From positions 558,001-622,000 of the forward strand of contig CP072328.1 of the NCBI GenBank assembly GCA_018127705.1: a DNA stretch of 64,000 nt, in the 5' to 3' direction. Positions 18,730-27,274 of the stretch are shown here, in pieces. Within the stretch, counting starts at the first letter, position 1. Each line of letters opens with the position of its first letter. Under the pieces are notes generated by a model that made no database searches, was not told the origin of the DNA, and saw only the letters and a list, made by a program, of their open reading frames with translations. The stretch comes from TM7 phylum sp. oral taxon 349. Its GTDB lineage: Bacteria; Patescibacteriota; Saccharimonadia; Saccharimonadales; Saccharimonadaceae. Position numbers and translations under genes: made by a program.

Positions 18730-19565
18730 TGGCGATTAAAGCATACAACCCAACCACTCCGGCTCGTCGCGGCATGACTTCGCAGGATCTGAGCGACATC
18801 ACAACCCGCAAGCCGCTGAAAAGCCTGGTGAAAGCCGGCAAGCAGCGTGCGGGACGTAACAATACTGGTAAGATTACGGTGCGCCACCGCGGTGGCGGCG
18901 TGAAGCGGCACTACCGTTTAGTAAATCACCGCATGCCAGCTGGCATGGTGCTAACAGTTGAGGAAATTGAATACGATCCAGGCCGCAGTGCGCGCATTGC
19001 TCGCGTGAAAGATCAGCACGGTTTGTACCACTACATTCTTGCCGACACGCAGATGACAAAAGGCGCAGTAGTTAAAACTGGCGCCGAAGCACCAGTTGAA
19101 GCAAGTAACCGCTTACCACTTGTAAATATTCCGGTAGGTTCACAGATCTACGCGATCGAAATTAACCCGGGCAAAGGCGCACAGATGGTTCGTTCAGCTG
19201 GTACAAAAGCACAGCTTATGGCGAAAGAAGGAAACTATGCGATGGTACGCATGCCGTCGGGTGAAGTTCGGCGCTTTCGTTTGGAATGCGAGGCGTCGCT
19301 TGGCGTCGTCGGCAACGTGCAGCACCAGAATGTCAAGCTAGGCAGCGCCGGCCGCCGCCGCCGTATGGGTTGGCGTCCGAGCGTGCATGGTAAGGCGATG
19401 AACCCAGCCGATCACCCGATGGGCGGCGGTGAAGGCAAGACTGGTCCGGGCCGCATTCCGAAAACGCCATGGGGTAAACCGGCGATTGGATTCAAGACTC
19501 GCCGCCGTAAATCAACTAACAAGATGATTGTCCGCAGTCGTCACGAAGCTAAGAGGAAGAGGTAA
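18729..19565 (+). CDS. rplB: 50S ribosomal protein L2
   Basis: Core protein near the peptidyl-transferase centre, 278 residues. Recognised by NNTGKITVRHRGGGVKRHYR, GRRRRMGWRPSVHGKAMNP, DHPMGGGEGKTGPG (the conserved His loop) and a C-terminal KTRRRKSTNKMIV. Standard length. GGAGGAGAAG precedes the ATG. Confidence 0.98.
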   Translation: MAIKAYNPTTPARRGMTSQDLSDITTRKPLKSLVKAGKQRAGRNNTGKITVRHRGGGVKRHYRLVNHRMPAGMVLTVEEIEYDPGRSARIARVKDQHGLYHYILADTQMTKGAVVKTGAEAPVEASNRLPLVNIPVGSQIYAIEINPGKGAQMVRSAGTKAQLMAKEGNYAMVRMPSGEVRRFRLECEASLGVVGNVQHQNVKLGSAGRRRRMGWRPSVHGKAMNPADHPMGGGEGKTGPGRIPKTPWGKPAIGFKTRRRKSTNKMIVRSRHEAKRKR

Positions 19566-19568
19566 TCT

Positions 19569-19832
19569 ATGAGTCGATCACTCAAAAAAGGTCCATTCGT
19601 CGACTGGAAGCTTGCCAAAAAAGTGAAGGCGCTGAAGATTGGCGATCGCACCGTTATCAAAACATGGGCACGCAGCAGTACAATTACGCCTGAAATGGTT
19701 GGTTTTACTTTTGCAGTACACAATGGGCGCGTGCATGTGCCAGTGCTGATTAGCGAAAACATGGTCGGTCACAAGCTTGGCGAATTCTCGCCGACACGCA
19801 AGTTCCGTAAGCACGGGGGCAAGGAGAAGTAG
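19569..19832 (+). CDS. rpsS: 30S ribosomal protein S19
   Basis: Small-subunit head protein contacting tRNA, 87 residues: [71 protein letters not shown] lies upstream. Three bases after rplB. Confidence 0.97.
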   Translation: MSRSLKKGPFVDWKLAKKVKALKIGDRTVIKTWARSSTITPEMVGFTFAVHNGRVHVPVLISENMVGHKLGEFSPTRKFRKHGGKEK

Positions 19833-19834
19833 CC

Positions 19835-20248
19835 ATGGCTGAAGCAGAAGTTTATACTGTTCGCGCTGAAATTCGCGGTGTTGACCAAACGCCGCGCAAA
19901 GTCAGTCTCGTGGCTGCGCTCGTACGCGGTCGTACCGTTGCCGACGCAGTGGTGATTTTGGATCACACGCCGAAACGTGCTGCGCTTGCGGTGAAGAAAG
20001 CGATCCAATCGGCTGCCGCTAACGCGACGAACAATCATAATTTAGACGCCAAGAGTTTAACGATTAGCACGCTCAGTGTTACTGCTGGTTCGCGTTTGCG
20101 CCGCTACAAGCCGGCAAGCCGCGGCCGCGCATTGCCGTTCGCTAAAAAATCAAGCCACATTCTCGTTGAGGTCTCAGGCGTTGAGAAAGTTATTAAAAAA
20201 CCAGCAAAGAAAGCTGAATCAAAAGCAGCAAAAGAGGAGAAGAAATAA
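19835..20248 (+). CDS. rplV: 50S ribosomal protein L22
   Basis: Exit-tunnel protein, 137 residues, slightly long because of a Lys/Ala-rich C-terminal tail (KKPAKKAESKAAKEEKK). Family motifs QTPRKVSLVAALVRGRTVADA and LRRYKPASRGRALPFAKKSSHI are clear; the last covers the tunnel hairpin. Overlaps rpsC by one base. Confidence 0.96.
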   Translation: MAEAEVYTVRAEIRGVDQTPRKVSLVAALVRGRTVADAVVILDHTPKRAALAVKKAIQSAAANATNNHNLDAKSLTISTLSVTAGSRLRRYKPASRGRALPFAKKSSHILVEVSGVEKVIKKPAKKAESKAAKEEKK

Positions 20249-20889
20249 TGGGTCAGAAAGTTAACCCGATCAGCTTCCGCCTTCAAACCAGCAAAAACTG
20301 GAATTCGCGCTGGTTCGCCAGTAAGAAAGACTTTGCGGTTTGGCTGGCGGAGGACGGTAAAATCCGCGACCTAATTGAGAAGCGTTTTGCATCGCGCCCG
20401 ACAATTGCGAACGTCGAAATTGAGCGCAGCGCTAATCTCGTTACAGTCACAATTCATACAGCGAAAGCCGGTGTGGTAATAGGCCGCGGCGGTGCGGGCA
20501 TTAACGAGCTGAAAAAGGTAATTGAAAAGGTCGTGAGCCTGCCGGTTCGTATCAATGTTGAAGAAGTTCGCCGTCCGGAATTGAACGCCAAGCTCGTTGC
20601 TGAAAATATCGCGCATCAGTTAGAACGCCGTGCGAATTTCCGCCGCGCAGTTAAGATGGCAATTCAAGGCAGCCGTAATGCTGGTGCGAAGGGTATCCGC
20701 GTTGAGGTGGCCGGTCGCTTGAACGGCGCCGAGATGAGCCGCCGCGAGAAATTTATTGAAGGTTCAGTGCCGTTGCACACGCTACGCGCCGATGTTGATT
20801 TTTACGCTGCGCGCGCGCTTGGTCCAAACGGTACGGGGATCATTGGCATCAAAGTTTGGATTTACAAGGGTGAAAGGAGCACGAAGTAA
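20248..20889 (+). CDS. rpsC: 30S ribosomal protein S3
   Basis: mRNA-entry-channel protein, 213 residues: [23 protein letters not shown], the KH domain with [21 protein letters not shown], and [35 protein letters not shown] precedes the ATG. Overlaps rplP by one base. Confidence 0.97.
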   Translation: MGQKVNPISFRLQTSKNWNSRWFASKKDFAVWLAEDGKIRDLIEKRFASRPTIANVEIERSANLVTVTIHTAKAGVVIGRGGAGINELKKVIEKVVSLPVRINVEEVRRPELNAKLVAENIAHQLERRANFRRAVKMAIQGSRNAGAKGIRVEVAGRLNGAEMSRREKFIEGSVPLHTLRADVDFYAARALGPNGTGIIGIKVWIYKGERSTK

Positions 20890-21302
20890 TGTTATTACCG
20901 AAAAAAGTTGCTCATCGTAAAGTCCGAATTGGTAAAAATCGTGGTAACGCAACGCGCGGCAACTATGTCGCATTTGGCGACTACGGTCTGCAGAGCCTTG
21001 ATAACGAGCGCATCACCAGCCGGCAGATTGAGGCCGCTCGCCAGGCGATGACACGCCACGTCAAGCGCGGCGGTAAGATTTGGATTCGTATTTTCCCGCA
21101 TACGCCAGTTACTAAAAAGGCTCTTGGGCTAAAAATGGGTGGCGGCAAGGGTAACCCGGAATATTACGTTGCCAAGGTAAAAACCGGCACAGTTATGTTT
21201 GAGATGAAGGGCGTTAGCGAAGATGTAGCCCGCGAAGCGATGCGCCTCGCCGGCCACAAATTGCCTGTCCGTGTCCGATTCGTAAAGCGGGAGGAGGTGT
21301 AG
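20889..21302 (+). CDS. rplP: 50S ribosomal protein L16
   Basis: Large-subunit protein contacting A-site tRNA, 137 residues: [75 protein letters not shown] precedes the ATG. Confidence 0.97.
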   Translation: MLLPKKVAHRKVRIGKNRGNATRGNYVAFGDYGLQSLDNERITSRQIEAARQAMTRHVKRGGKIWIRIFPHTPVTKKALGLKMGGGKGNPEYYVAKVKTGTVMFEMKGVSEDVAREAMRLAGHKLPVRVRFVKREEV

Positions 21303-21303
21303 C

Positions 21304-21522
21304 ATGGCAGATACGAAAAAAACTGCTAAAAAAGCCGATGTCGTGAAAACGATTGACGAGCTGCGTGCTGAGCTCGCAACTAAGCAGCAGGATTTAAACG
21401 ATTCTCGCCGCTCGCATAAAGCTGGCGAATTAGTCAACCCGCGCGTACTTGGACAAATTCGCAAAGAAATCGCGCGCTTACATACCGCGATTCATGCCGC
21501 AGAATTAAAGGAGGAACAGTAA
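21304..21522 (+). CDS. rpmC: 50S ribosomal protein L29
   Basis: Small two-helix protein at the tunnel exit, 72 residues. The N-terminal Ala/Lys extension (ADTKKTAKKADVVK) is longer than usual; the core TIDELRAELATKQQDLNDSRRSHKAGELVNPRVLGQIRKEIAR carries the family pattern. GGGAGGAGG precedes the ATG. Overlaps rpsQ by one base. Confidence 0.93.
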   Translation: MADTKKTAKKADVVKTIDELRAELATKQQDLNDSRRSHKAGELVNPRVLGQIRKEIARLHTAIHAAELKEEQ

Positions 21523-21848
21523 TGGCGAAGACACTGACTGGGGTCGTGATATCCGACGTCGCCGACAAAACCATCACCGTCGCCGTTATTTCGCGTGAGA
21601 CGCATCCGATTTACAAGAAGCAGTATACTGTGACTCGTAAATATGCGGCGCACGACGAGAATAACGATGCTCGTAAGGGTGACACGGTGCGGATTGTCGA
21701 AACTCGACCCATCTCGAAGCGTAAGAGCTTCACACTTGATCGTATTGAGAAGCGCTCAGTTGGAAGCGTTGAGTTGAAAGAAGAAGTAAACGCTGAAGTT
21801 AGCGACAAAGTTGACCACGATCACGACAGCGAGGAGGATAAAGAATGA
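21522..21848 (+). CDS. rpsQ: 30S ribosomal protein S17
   Basis: 16S rRNA-binding OB-fold protein, 108 residues; the core is [30 protein letters not shown] and [17 protein letters not shown]. It has an acidic C-terminal extension (residues ~85-108, [20 protein letters not shown]) that is unusual for S17. Overlaps rplN by 4 bases (ATGA). Confidence 0.94.
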   Translation: MAKTLTGVVISDVADKTITVAVISRETHPIYKKQYTVTRKYAAHDENNDARKGDTVRIVETRPISKRKSFTLDRIEKRSVGSVELKEEVNAEVSDKVDHDHDSEEDKE

Positions 21849-22213
21849 TCCAGCAAGAAACTCGTCTGCATGTTGCTGATAACAGCGGGGCGAAATCAAT
21901 TTTGTGCATTAAGGTCTTGGGCGGAACGCGCCGCCGTTACGCACGTGTCGGCGATATCATCGTCGCAAGCGTGAAAGACGCCAGCTCGACCGGTAACGTT
22001 AAGAAGAAATCTGTCGTGAAAGCAGTCGTCGTACGCACGCGCGATCAAATCCGTCGCAAAGATGGCAGCACGATCTGTTTCGATGATAATGCTGCTGTTA
22101 TCATTAACGACGACAAAACGCCAAAAGCAACACGCGTATTCGGCCCTGTGCCACGCGAGCTACGCGACATGGGATACGGTAAGATTATCAGCTTAGCACC
22201 GGAGGTACTATAA
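21845..22213 (+). CDS. rplN: 50S ribosomal protein L14
   Basis: Inter-subunit bridge protein, 122 residues: [56 protein letters not shown] and [19 protein letters not shown] precedes the ATG inside rpsQ. Overlaps rplX by one base. Confidence 0.98.
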   Translation: MIQQETRLHVADNSGAKSILCIKVLGGTRRRYARVGDIIVASVKDASSTGNVKKKSVVKAVVVRTRDQIRRKDGSTICFDDNAAVIINDDKTPKATRVFGPVPRELRDMGYGKIISLAPEVL

Positions 22214-22533
22214 TGGCTCAGCGTATTCGTAAAGATGACACGGTCAAAATCATCTCTGGCGCACACAAAGGCACGACTGGCAAGGTGCTCGCTGTCAACC
22301 CGAAGGACGGTACGGCACTCGTTGAAGGCGTCGGCTTGGGGCACCGCTATGTCAAACCGAATCAATTGAATCCGCGTGGCGGCAAGAAGGATATCCATAA
22401 GCCAGTGAATCTATCCAAGCTTGCGCTGGTTGTTGATGAGAAATCTGGCAAAACTAGCCGCGTCGGCTACGTCGTGAACGACGGCGCTAAGACGCGCGTG
22501 GCGCGCCAATTAAAGAATAAGGAGATTAACTAA
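22213..22533 (+). CDS. rplX: 50S ribosomal protein L24
   Basis: Assembly-initiator protein with a KOW motif (DTVKIISGAHKGTTGKVLAVNPKDG), 106 residues. GGAGGTACTATA precedes the ATG. Overlaps rplE by one base. Confidence 0.95.
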   Translation: MAQRIRKDDTVKIISGAHKGTTGKVLAVNPKDGTALVEGVGLGHRYVKPNQLNPRGGKKDIHKPVNLSKLALVVDEKSGKTSRVGYVVNDGAKTRVARQLKNKEIN

Positions 22534-23114
22534 TGGCAGAGACGAAACAAACCGCCGTTTACACTCCTCGTCTGAAAGCCTTGTATGATGATACGTACAC
22601 GAAGGAACTGCAGACCGAACTGAAGCTCGACAACGTGAATCAAGTTCCGCGGCTCGAGAAAATTGTTGTGAGTGTGGGAACAGGCAAAAGTAAAGACGAT
22701 AAGCGTATGTTTGCCGCCGTCAAGAACACATTGACGCGCGTAACAGGACAAGCGCCGGTCGAACGACTTGCGAAAAAATCAATCGCAACATTCAAAATTC
22801 GCAAAGGCATGGGCGCGCCAATTGGCGTAATGGTCACATTGCGCGGTGCTCGCATGTACGAGTTCCTTGACCGCTTAGTGAACGTAAGCTTGCCGCGCGT
22901 ACGCGATTTTCACGGCGTCGGTAGTAAATTTGACAAGGGGGGCAACTACAACCTTGGCGTCACTGACCAAAGTATCTTCCCGGAATTAACGTTTGAGGAA
23001 ACGCAGCTTGTACACGGCATGCAAGTTACTTTTGCTATCAAGAACGGTAGCAAAGAAGCAAGCCGCGCTCTACTCGAAAAGTTTGGCGTACCATTTGAAA
23101 AGGAGGCGAAATAA
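22533..23114 (+). CDS. rplE: 50S ribosomal protein L5
   Basis: 5S rRNA-binding protein, 193 residues. Family motifs [61 protein letters not shown] and [20 protein letters not shown]-terminal extension of ~15 residues. AAGGAGATTA precedes the ATG. Confidence 0.97.
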   Translation: MAETKQTAVYTPRLKALYDDTYTKELQTELKLDNVNQVPRLEKIVVSVGTGKSKDDKRMFAAVKNTLTRVTGQAPVERLAKKSIATFKIRKGMGAPIGVMVTLRGARMYEFLDRLVNVSLPRVRDFHGVGSKFDKGGNYNLGVTDQSIFPELTFEETQLVHGMQVTFAIKNGSKEASRALLEKFGVPFEKEAK

Positions 23115-23383
23115 TGGCGAAGAAATCAATGATCGCACGCGATAAAAAACGCCTGGCTCTGATTGAGAAATTTAGCGAAAAGCGTGCTACGCTAAAGGCG
23201 GAAGGCGATCTCGACGCTTTGCAGAAATTACCGCGCAACTCAAGTCCGTCGCGCCGCAAAAATCGCGATATGCTTGATGGCCGTCCGCGCGGCTACATGC
23301 GCCGGTTCGGTATGAACCGCATCCGATTCCGCGAAGAAGCAAGCAAAGGCAACATTCCTGGTGTCACAAAGAGTAGTTGGTAA
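23114..23383 (+). CDS. rpsN: 30S ribosomal protein S14 (zinc-free type)
   Basis: Small-subunit head protein, 89 residues: the long form without CxxC zinc pairs. [73 protein letters not shown] precedes the ATG. Confidence 0.96.
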   Translation: MAKKSMIARDKKRLALIEKFSEKRATLKAEGDLDALQKLPRNSSPSRRKNRDMLDGRPRGYMRRFGMNRIRFREEASKGNIPGVTKSSW

Positions 23384-23401
23384 GGAAAGGAGAACGAAGA
23401 T

Positions 23402-23803
23402 ATGTCACTACAATCAACTGACCCGATCGCGGATCTCCTGACCCGCATTCGTAACGCTGCGCTAGTCGGCAAAACGGAGATTCGCGTACCGACCAGTAAA
23501 CTGAAAAAAGTTGTTGCTGAGCAGTTGGTGAAGAACCACTACTTGGCTGGTGTAAAAGTTGAGGACGGCAAGCCGCGCGGTACGCTCGTCGTAAAACTTG
23601 CAAAAGATGGTGAGAACTGTCCGATCACGGAAATTACACGTGTTTCCAAACCTGGTCGTCGTGTTTATACTGCTGCAAGCGATATCCCAAAGGTTAAGCA
23701 AGGCCGCGGCATCGTGCTTGTCAGTACGAGCAAAGGTGTAATGACTGGCGCTGAAGCTGCTAAGGCGAAACTTGGTGGAGAGGTGTTGCTAAAAGTTTAT
23801 TAA
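23402..23803 (+). CDS. rpsH: 30S ribosomal protein S8
   Basis: Central-domain 16S rRNA-binding protein, 133 residues: DPIADLLTRIRNAALVGKTEIRVPTSKLK, SKPGRRVYTAASDIPKVKQGRGIVLVSTSKGVMTGAEA. AAGGAGAACG precedes the ATG. Last gene of the operon: the usual continuation (rplF, rplR, rpsE, rplO, secY) is absent here and must be elsewhere. Confidence 0.97.
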   Translation: MSLQSTDPIADLLTRIRNAALVGKTEIRVPTSKLKKVVAEQLVKNHYLAGVKVEDGKPRGTLVVKLAKDGENCPITEITRVSKPGRRVYTAASDIPKVKQGRGIVLVSTSKGVMTGAEAAKAKLGGEVLLKVY

Positions 23804-23831
23804 GCTTACTACTTTGCTGGTTGCTATAAAG

Positions 23832-23871
23832 ATTGTAAAGCCTCTGCTCTTTGAAGTAGAGGCTTTACAAT
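23832..23871. terminator. Terminator candidate after rpsH
   Basis: 14-bp stem ATTGTAAAGCCTCT / AGAGGCTTTACAAT around a 12-nt loop, followed by ATTT only. Strong hairpin, weak T tract; could work in either direction. Confidence 0.6.
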
Positions 23872-23914
23872 ATTTAGCGTGATACATCTGAGAACAAGAA
23901 GGACAAAGGATAAT

Positions 23915-24487
23915 ATGATTTCTAACCAAGTTATAGCGACGATAGCAGATGGTGACGTAGGGCTACCCACAGTACAAACTTCTCATGAGAAATCAGTACG
24001 CACGGGTGCGCGGGCGATTTTATTTGATGACGACAATGAAGTTGCGCTGGTATATGAAACGGCGTACGATCATTATAAATTGCCTGGTGGATGTGTCGAG
24101 CCGGGCGAGACGCTTGAACAGGCATTACGCCGAGAAATTGCAGAAGAGGTCGGGGCAACAATAAGGAGTATTAGATATATAGGAGTCGTGGAGTCCCACC
24201 TAGCAAGGTACAACGAGGATTGCAGCCAGCACTATTTTACCGCTAAGATAGACGGTGAAATTGGTAAGAGCGCCTGGATCGACGAAGAAGAGCTGCACGG
24301 CTGCTCAATTGTCTGGTGTAAAGATATCGCACAAGCTATTAATAAAGTTCAAAACGCAACGTCGCAAGAGTATGTTCATATTTTTGAAAGAGCACGAGAG
24401 CTAGCGAGCTTACGATGGGCGGAGCATATCTTTCGGCAACAAAATTCTACGGTTTCCAGTCTGGGCGATGTGCATTCAACTTTGTAA
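23915..24487 (+). CDS. Nudix hydrolase
   Basis: Hydrolase of nucleoside diphosphates linked to another moiety. The complete Nudix box GGCVEPGETLEQALRREIAEEVGA begins near residue 57. I chose the ATG at 23915 (190 residues) because AAAGGA lies just upstream; a GTG at 23879 in frame has no ribosome site. It follows the terminator hairpin of the r-protein operon, so it may get some read-through. The last 41 nt overlap the convergent gene at 24447-25715. Substrate unknown. Confidence 0.85.
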   Translation: MISNQVIATIADGDVGLPTVQTSHEKSVRTGARAILFDDDNEVALVYETAYDHYKLPGGCVEPGETLEQALRREIAEEVGATIRSIRYIGVVESHLARYNEDCSQHYFTAKIDGEIGKSAWIDEEELHGCSIVWCKDIAQAINKVQNATSQEYVHIFERARELASLRWAEHIFRQQNSTVSSLGDVHSTL

Positions 24488-25715
24488 TTACGCCATTAAT
24501 CAAGTCCTGCTCGTCAAAACCGGCGTACGCTAGAGTCGTGAGCAATTGAATCTGCGTATCAACGATCTCAGATAATAGCGTCTCGGGGTTTACTTTCTGC
24601 TCTTTCCATTGGCGTCGCGGTAATTCCCGGACAACTTCCCACGCCTCTTCCTGCGTATGGTAAGCAAACGCTAAGCAGGCTTTCCAGTTGCGTTCAAGCG
24701 GCTCCATATAGCCCTTGTCGACGCGGGCTTGCTGCGCTTTAAGCACCTCAGAAAAGAGCGATACCGTCTGCTCAACGCCAATGCGATGATATAAAATCGC
24801 GCGTATAATGCCTACATACTGCAACCGCTTTTTAAGCGCGGCAGCCTCGTGCTCGGCCGTTAGATTCTCGCTAAACGACCCAGACAAATTATCGGTCACT
24901 AGATGAAGGTAGCTAAACGATAAGCCAAAATCTTTCGCCGCCTTTGCCGCCCAGCCGATCTCAGGATCGACAAACCGATACGTATCTTTTACTTCGCTGT
25001 ACCATTCAGCGGTTTCATCTAATACGGACGGAAGTGTGTAGTGTGTACCTTCAACCGCCAACGGAGAGTTTTTGAAAAGATTGTTCCATGTTACCAACGA
25101 ACCGTCAACGTATGAAGAGTTGCCAGTAGCAATCGTCGCATTTGGCGTGTCTGATGGCGTAAGCGAGCCGAGCCTACCGGCATAAATGACTGTTGAGCAA
25201 TATCTCGAGAGCGCTTCAATAACAGAGTAAATAATATTACCCCAATAACTAAACGCCACGCCAATAAACGCAACTTTCTGCCCGTTGATTGTTTCCGTTT
25301 TCCATTTTACATCGTCATTGCCGCGCCATTCTTGACCACCGGGAGCAAGTGCCTCAACATACCCTAGTAGCGCTACGTCGCACGCCGGCATATCGTCTGG
25401 AAGCGCGTTCTTAACAGCTCTGGTCGTTTGTGCTTGAGTTGGCGTTTTTGCCGTGACTTTATAACCGCATGTCTCATAGATTTTCTTGTAATGGCGTACG
25501 TAGTCTTTGCCGGGAAAGACGTACAAGTAACCAACACCATCAATAATTTCCGCCGTCGGACGTTTGTAGTTGAAGAGTTTATCGGTCTCTTCGGCATCGG
25601 AGATAGTTTTTGTCCTGTCATATGCGGGGATGATGCGAATCTTCTCTACGTCCGTATCCTTAAATAAACTATGTATTTTACTTTTACAGTACTTTAGCGT
25701 ACCTATCTTTGTCAT
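24447..25715 (-). CDS. Nucleoside-phosphorylase-like / MazG-like fusion
   Basis: A 422-residue protein that looks two-domain. The central part (VAFIGVAFSYWGNIIYSV, TVIYAGRLGSL, IATGNSSYVDG, FVDPEIGWAAKAAKDFGL) resembles purine/nucleoside phosphorylase or nucleosidase folds. The C-terminal ~90 residues (HTQEEAWEVVRELPRRQWK ... EIVDTQIQLLTTLAYAGF) have the E..E/E..D helix pattern of all-alpha NTP pyrophosphatases (MazG/dUTPase type 2). A joint role in handling an unusual nucleotide or nucleoside is inference. Convergent with the Nudix gene and overlapping its 3' end by 41 nt. Confidence 0.55.
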   Translation of the reverse strand: MTKIGTLKYCKSKIHSLFKDTDVEKIRIIPAYDRTKTISDAEETDKLFNYKRPTAEIIDGVGYLYVFPGKDYVRHYKKIYETCGYKVTAKTPTQAQTTRAVKNALPDDMPACDVALLGYVEALAPGGQEWRGNDDVKWKTETINGQKVAFIGVAFSYWGNIIYSVIEALSRYCSTVIYAGRLGSLTPSDTPNATIATGNSSYVDGSLVTWNNLFKNSPLAVEGTHYTLPSVLDETAEWYSEVKDTYRFVDPEIGWAAKAAKDFGLSFSYLHLVTDNLSGSFSENLTAEHEAAALKKRLQYVGIIRAILYHRIGVEQTVSLFSEVLKAQQARVDKGYMEPLERNWKACLAFAYHTQEEAWEVVRELPRRQWKEQKVNPETLLSEIVDTQIQLLTTLAYAGFDEQDLINGVITKLNAHRPDWKP

Positions 25716-25986
25716 GATTTTATTTAATCACGGACAGGCGATACGGCGCAAGGCTTGTAGATTAAGACAATTTATATAAGTACCATAACGCCTATAGCGC
25801 TAACCTGCTACATAATCTCAAACGTAAAGTAAGCAATACACTCTTATCCTTATCAAGATCTAAGAGGTCTGGAGTCGTAGACTTCGTCTAGAAAGGATCC
25901 CTCAAGTCGCCTGAATCTGCCTCTAAAGACATGGCTCGCCCATTATATTTCGCACAAGCAGCTGGAGTAACCCTCCTCATGCATGG

Positions 25987-26355
25987 CTAACTCCCACTTT
26001 CTGCGCGGTTTCTGCGGTTGATGCGGTTTTTACGATCGTTTCTGCGTTTGACAATTAACGGGTGGTTATACCAATATTCATAGAATGCTGCGCTTACCGC
26101 CGTGCCGCCGTAGGTTGCCCCGTATCTACGGATCAAATCGCCTTGGAGTCTAAAAGGAGAACGCTCAATGTCTAGTCCATCAAAAACTCCTTGAAGGTCG
26201 CGCCTTGCTTCATCGAACAGGAACTGATCCCTCTCTGGCTCATCCATGTCATCTAATCGCTGCGACCAAAGGAGGCTGGGACGGTGGGGACGGTGATTTA
26301 CCCCCATTTCGGAATCAGAATTATTGTCTGATGGTTGAGATTCTAGATTTTTCAT
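25987..26355 (-). CDS. Small orphan protein
   Basis: A 122-residue hydrophilic protein. I set the start at 26355 (MKNLESQPSDNNSDS), downstream of an AT-rich -10-like stretch; an upstream in-frame start at 26481 would lie inside the repeat element. Notable parts: an acidic helix DDMDEPERDQFLFDEARRDL, a segment LIRRYGATYGGTAVSAAFYE and a basic tail RRNDRKNRINRRNR. No family recognised. The 270 nt between it and the fusion gene at 25715 hold nothing I can name. Confidence 0.5.
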   Translation of the reverse strand: MKNLESQPSDNNSDSEMGVNHRPHRPSLLWSQRLDDMDEPERDQFLFDEARRDLQGVFDGLDIERSPFRLQGDLIRRYGATYGGTAVSAAFYEYWYNHPLIVKRRNDRKNRINRRNRAESGS

Positions 26356-26419
26356 ATGATATATACTAACATTATGATTGATTCGTGGCAAGCATGTATC
26401 CCTGCGAGGTACGGACGAT

Positions 26420-27242
26420 GGTACCCTAACCCAACCCACAACACCAACATCCCCCAAACCTGCACCCATACAACGCCTCAAGTATAGCTATCTGCCCTTT
26501 CTTAAGTACTAAACGTTTATTGTTCGTCTGCTTATGCGCCTGTTTACCCATTTACTTACTCACCTGCTCGCTCGTTCGTTTATATTCACGTACATACGTA
26601 CTCACGTACGTATGTACTTACTCATTCATCAATCCACTTATCTACTAACTAGCTAACCTACTAACCTACTAACTAACTTACTTACCAATTAACCTATTCG
26701 CTCACTTATTCACGGTATGTATGTATATATACTTACTAACTTTCACATTCCTATCATATCTAAACTTCTTATCTAAACTCTTTTTATAATTCTTAGTTAT
26801 TTAATAATTTAGTTATTCTTCTTATTTATTCTTTAATTAATAATTTAATTCTTCACTTACTTCATACTTATTCTTTTATTTATTTCTTTACTTACTTACT
26901 TCATACTTATTCATTATTCCTTTCTTATATATTATATATAAGAAAGGAAAGAAAAAGGAACAACACACAACAGAGGTAAAATAGACAAACTATACCGGAT
27001 ATCGATATACGGTATTTTTAGGCTAAGAGAATAGCTAAAATTATTGGATGTTTATGGGTAAATAGTAATACAATACTAACCGCTCTGAGGCTTTAATGGC
27101 CATCTATTAGTAATAGCACTATCGCTAATAATGCAAATCATACATTAGCAAGATATACAGAGTTATCTCTTCTCTGATTAGTTGTTTTACTATATAGCTA
27201 GAGCTAATTTTATTGGGGTGTTTTGGGTTAGATTGATGTACC
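26420..27242. repeat. Terminal-inverted-repeat element, left copy (ORF-less)
   Basis: An 823-bp non-coding element. Its ends are 26-bp inverted repeats starting GGTAC and finishing AACCCAAAACACC or a close variant (26420-26445 and, on the minus strand, 27242-27217). Three blocks match the right copy in inverted orientation: 26420-26517 with 54208-54307, 26971-27060 with 53420-53510, and 27165-27242 with 53121-53200. Between them lie low-complexity C/T/A-rich stretches of drifting 4-bp units (ACTAACCTACTAACTAACTT type) and a 14-bp inverted repeat at 26919-26947. No ORF and no target duplication were found. Confidence 0.8.
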
Positions 27243-27260
27243 GTGCGAGCAGAGATATTG

Positions 27261-27266
27261 TATAAT
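27261..27266 (+). promoter_or_regulatory. dnaX -10 box (leaderless)
   Basis: TATAAT ends 8 nt before the dnaX ATG, so transcription should start at or next to the start codon. The repeat element ends 18 bp upstream, so any -35 lies at the element boundary. Confidence 0.7.
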
Positions 27267-27274
27267 ACAACTAT

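Noticed and set aside
26420-27242. AT-rich repeat upstream of dnaX as a replication origin
   Set aside because: No DnaA-box cluster, no dnaA or dnaN beside it, and a second copy exists 26 kb away.
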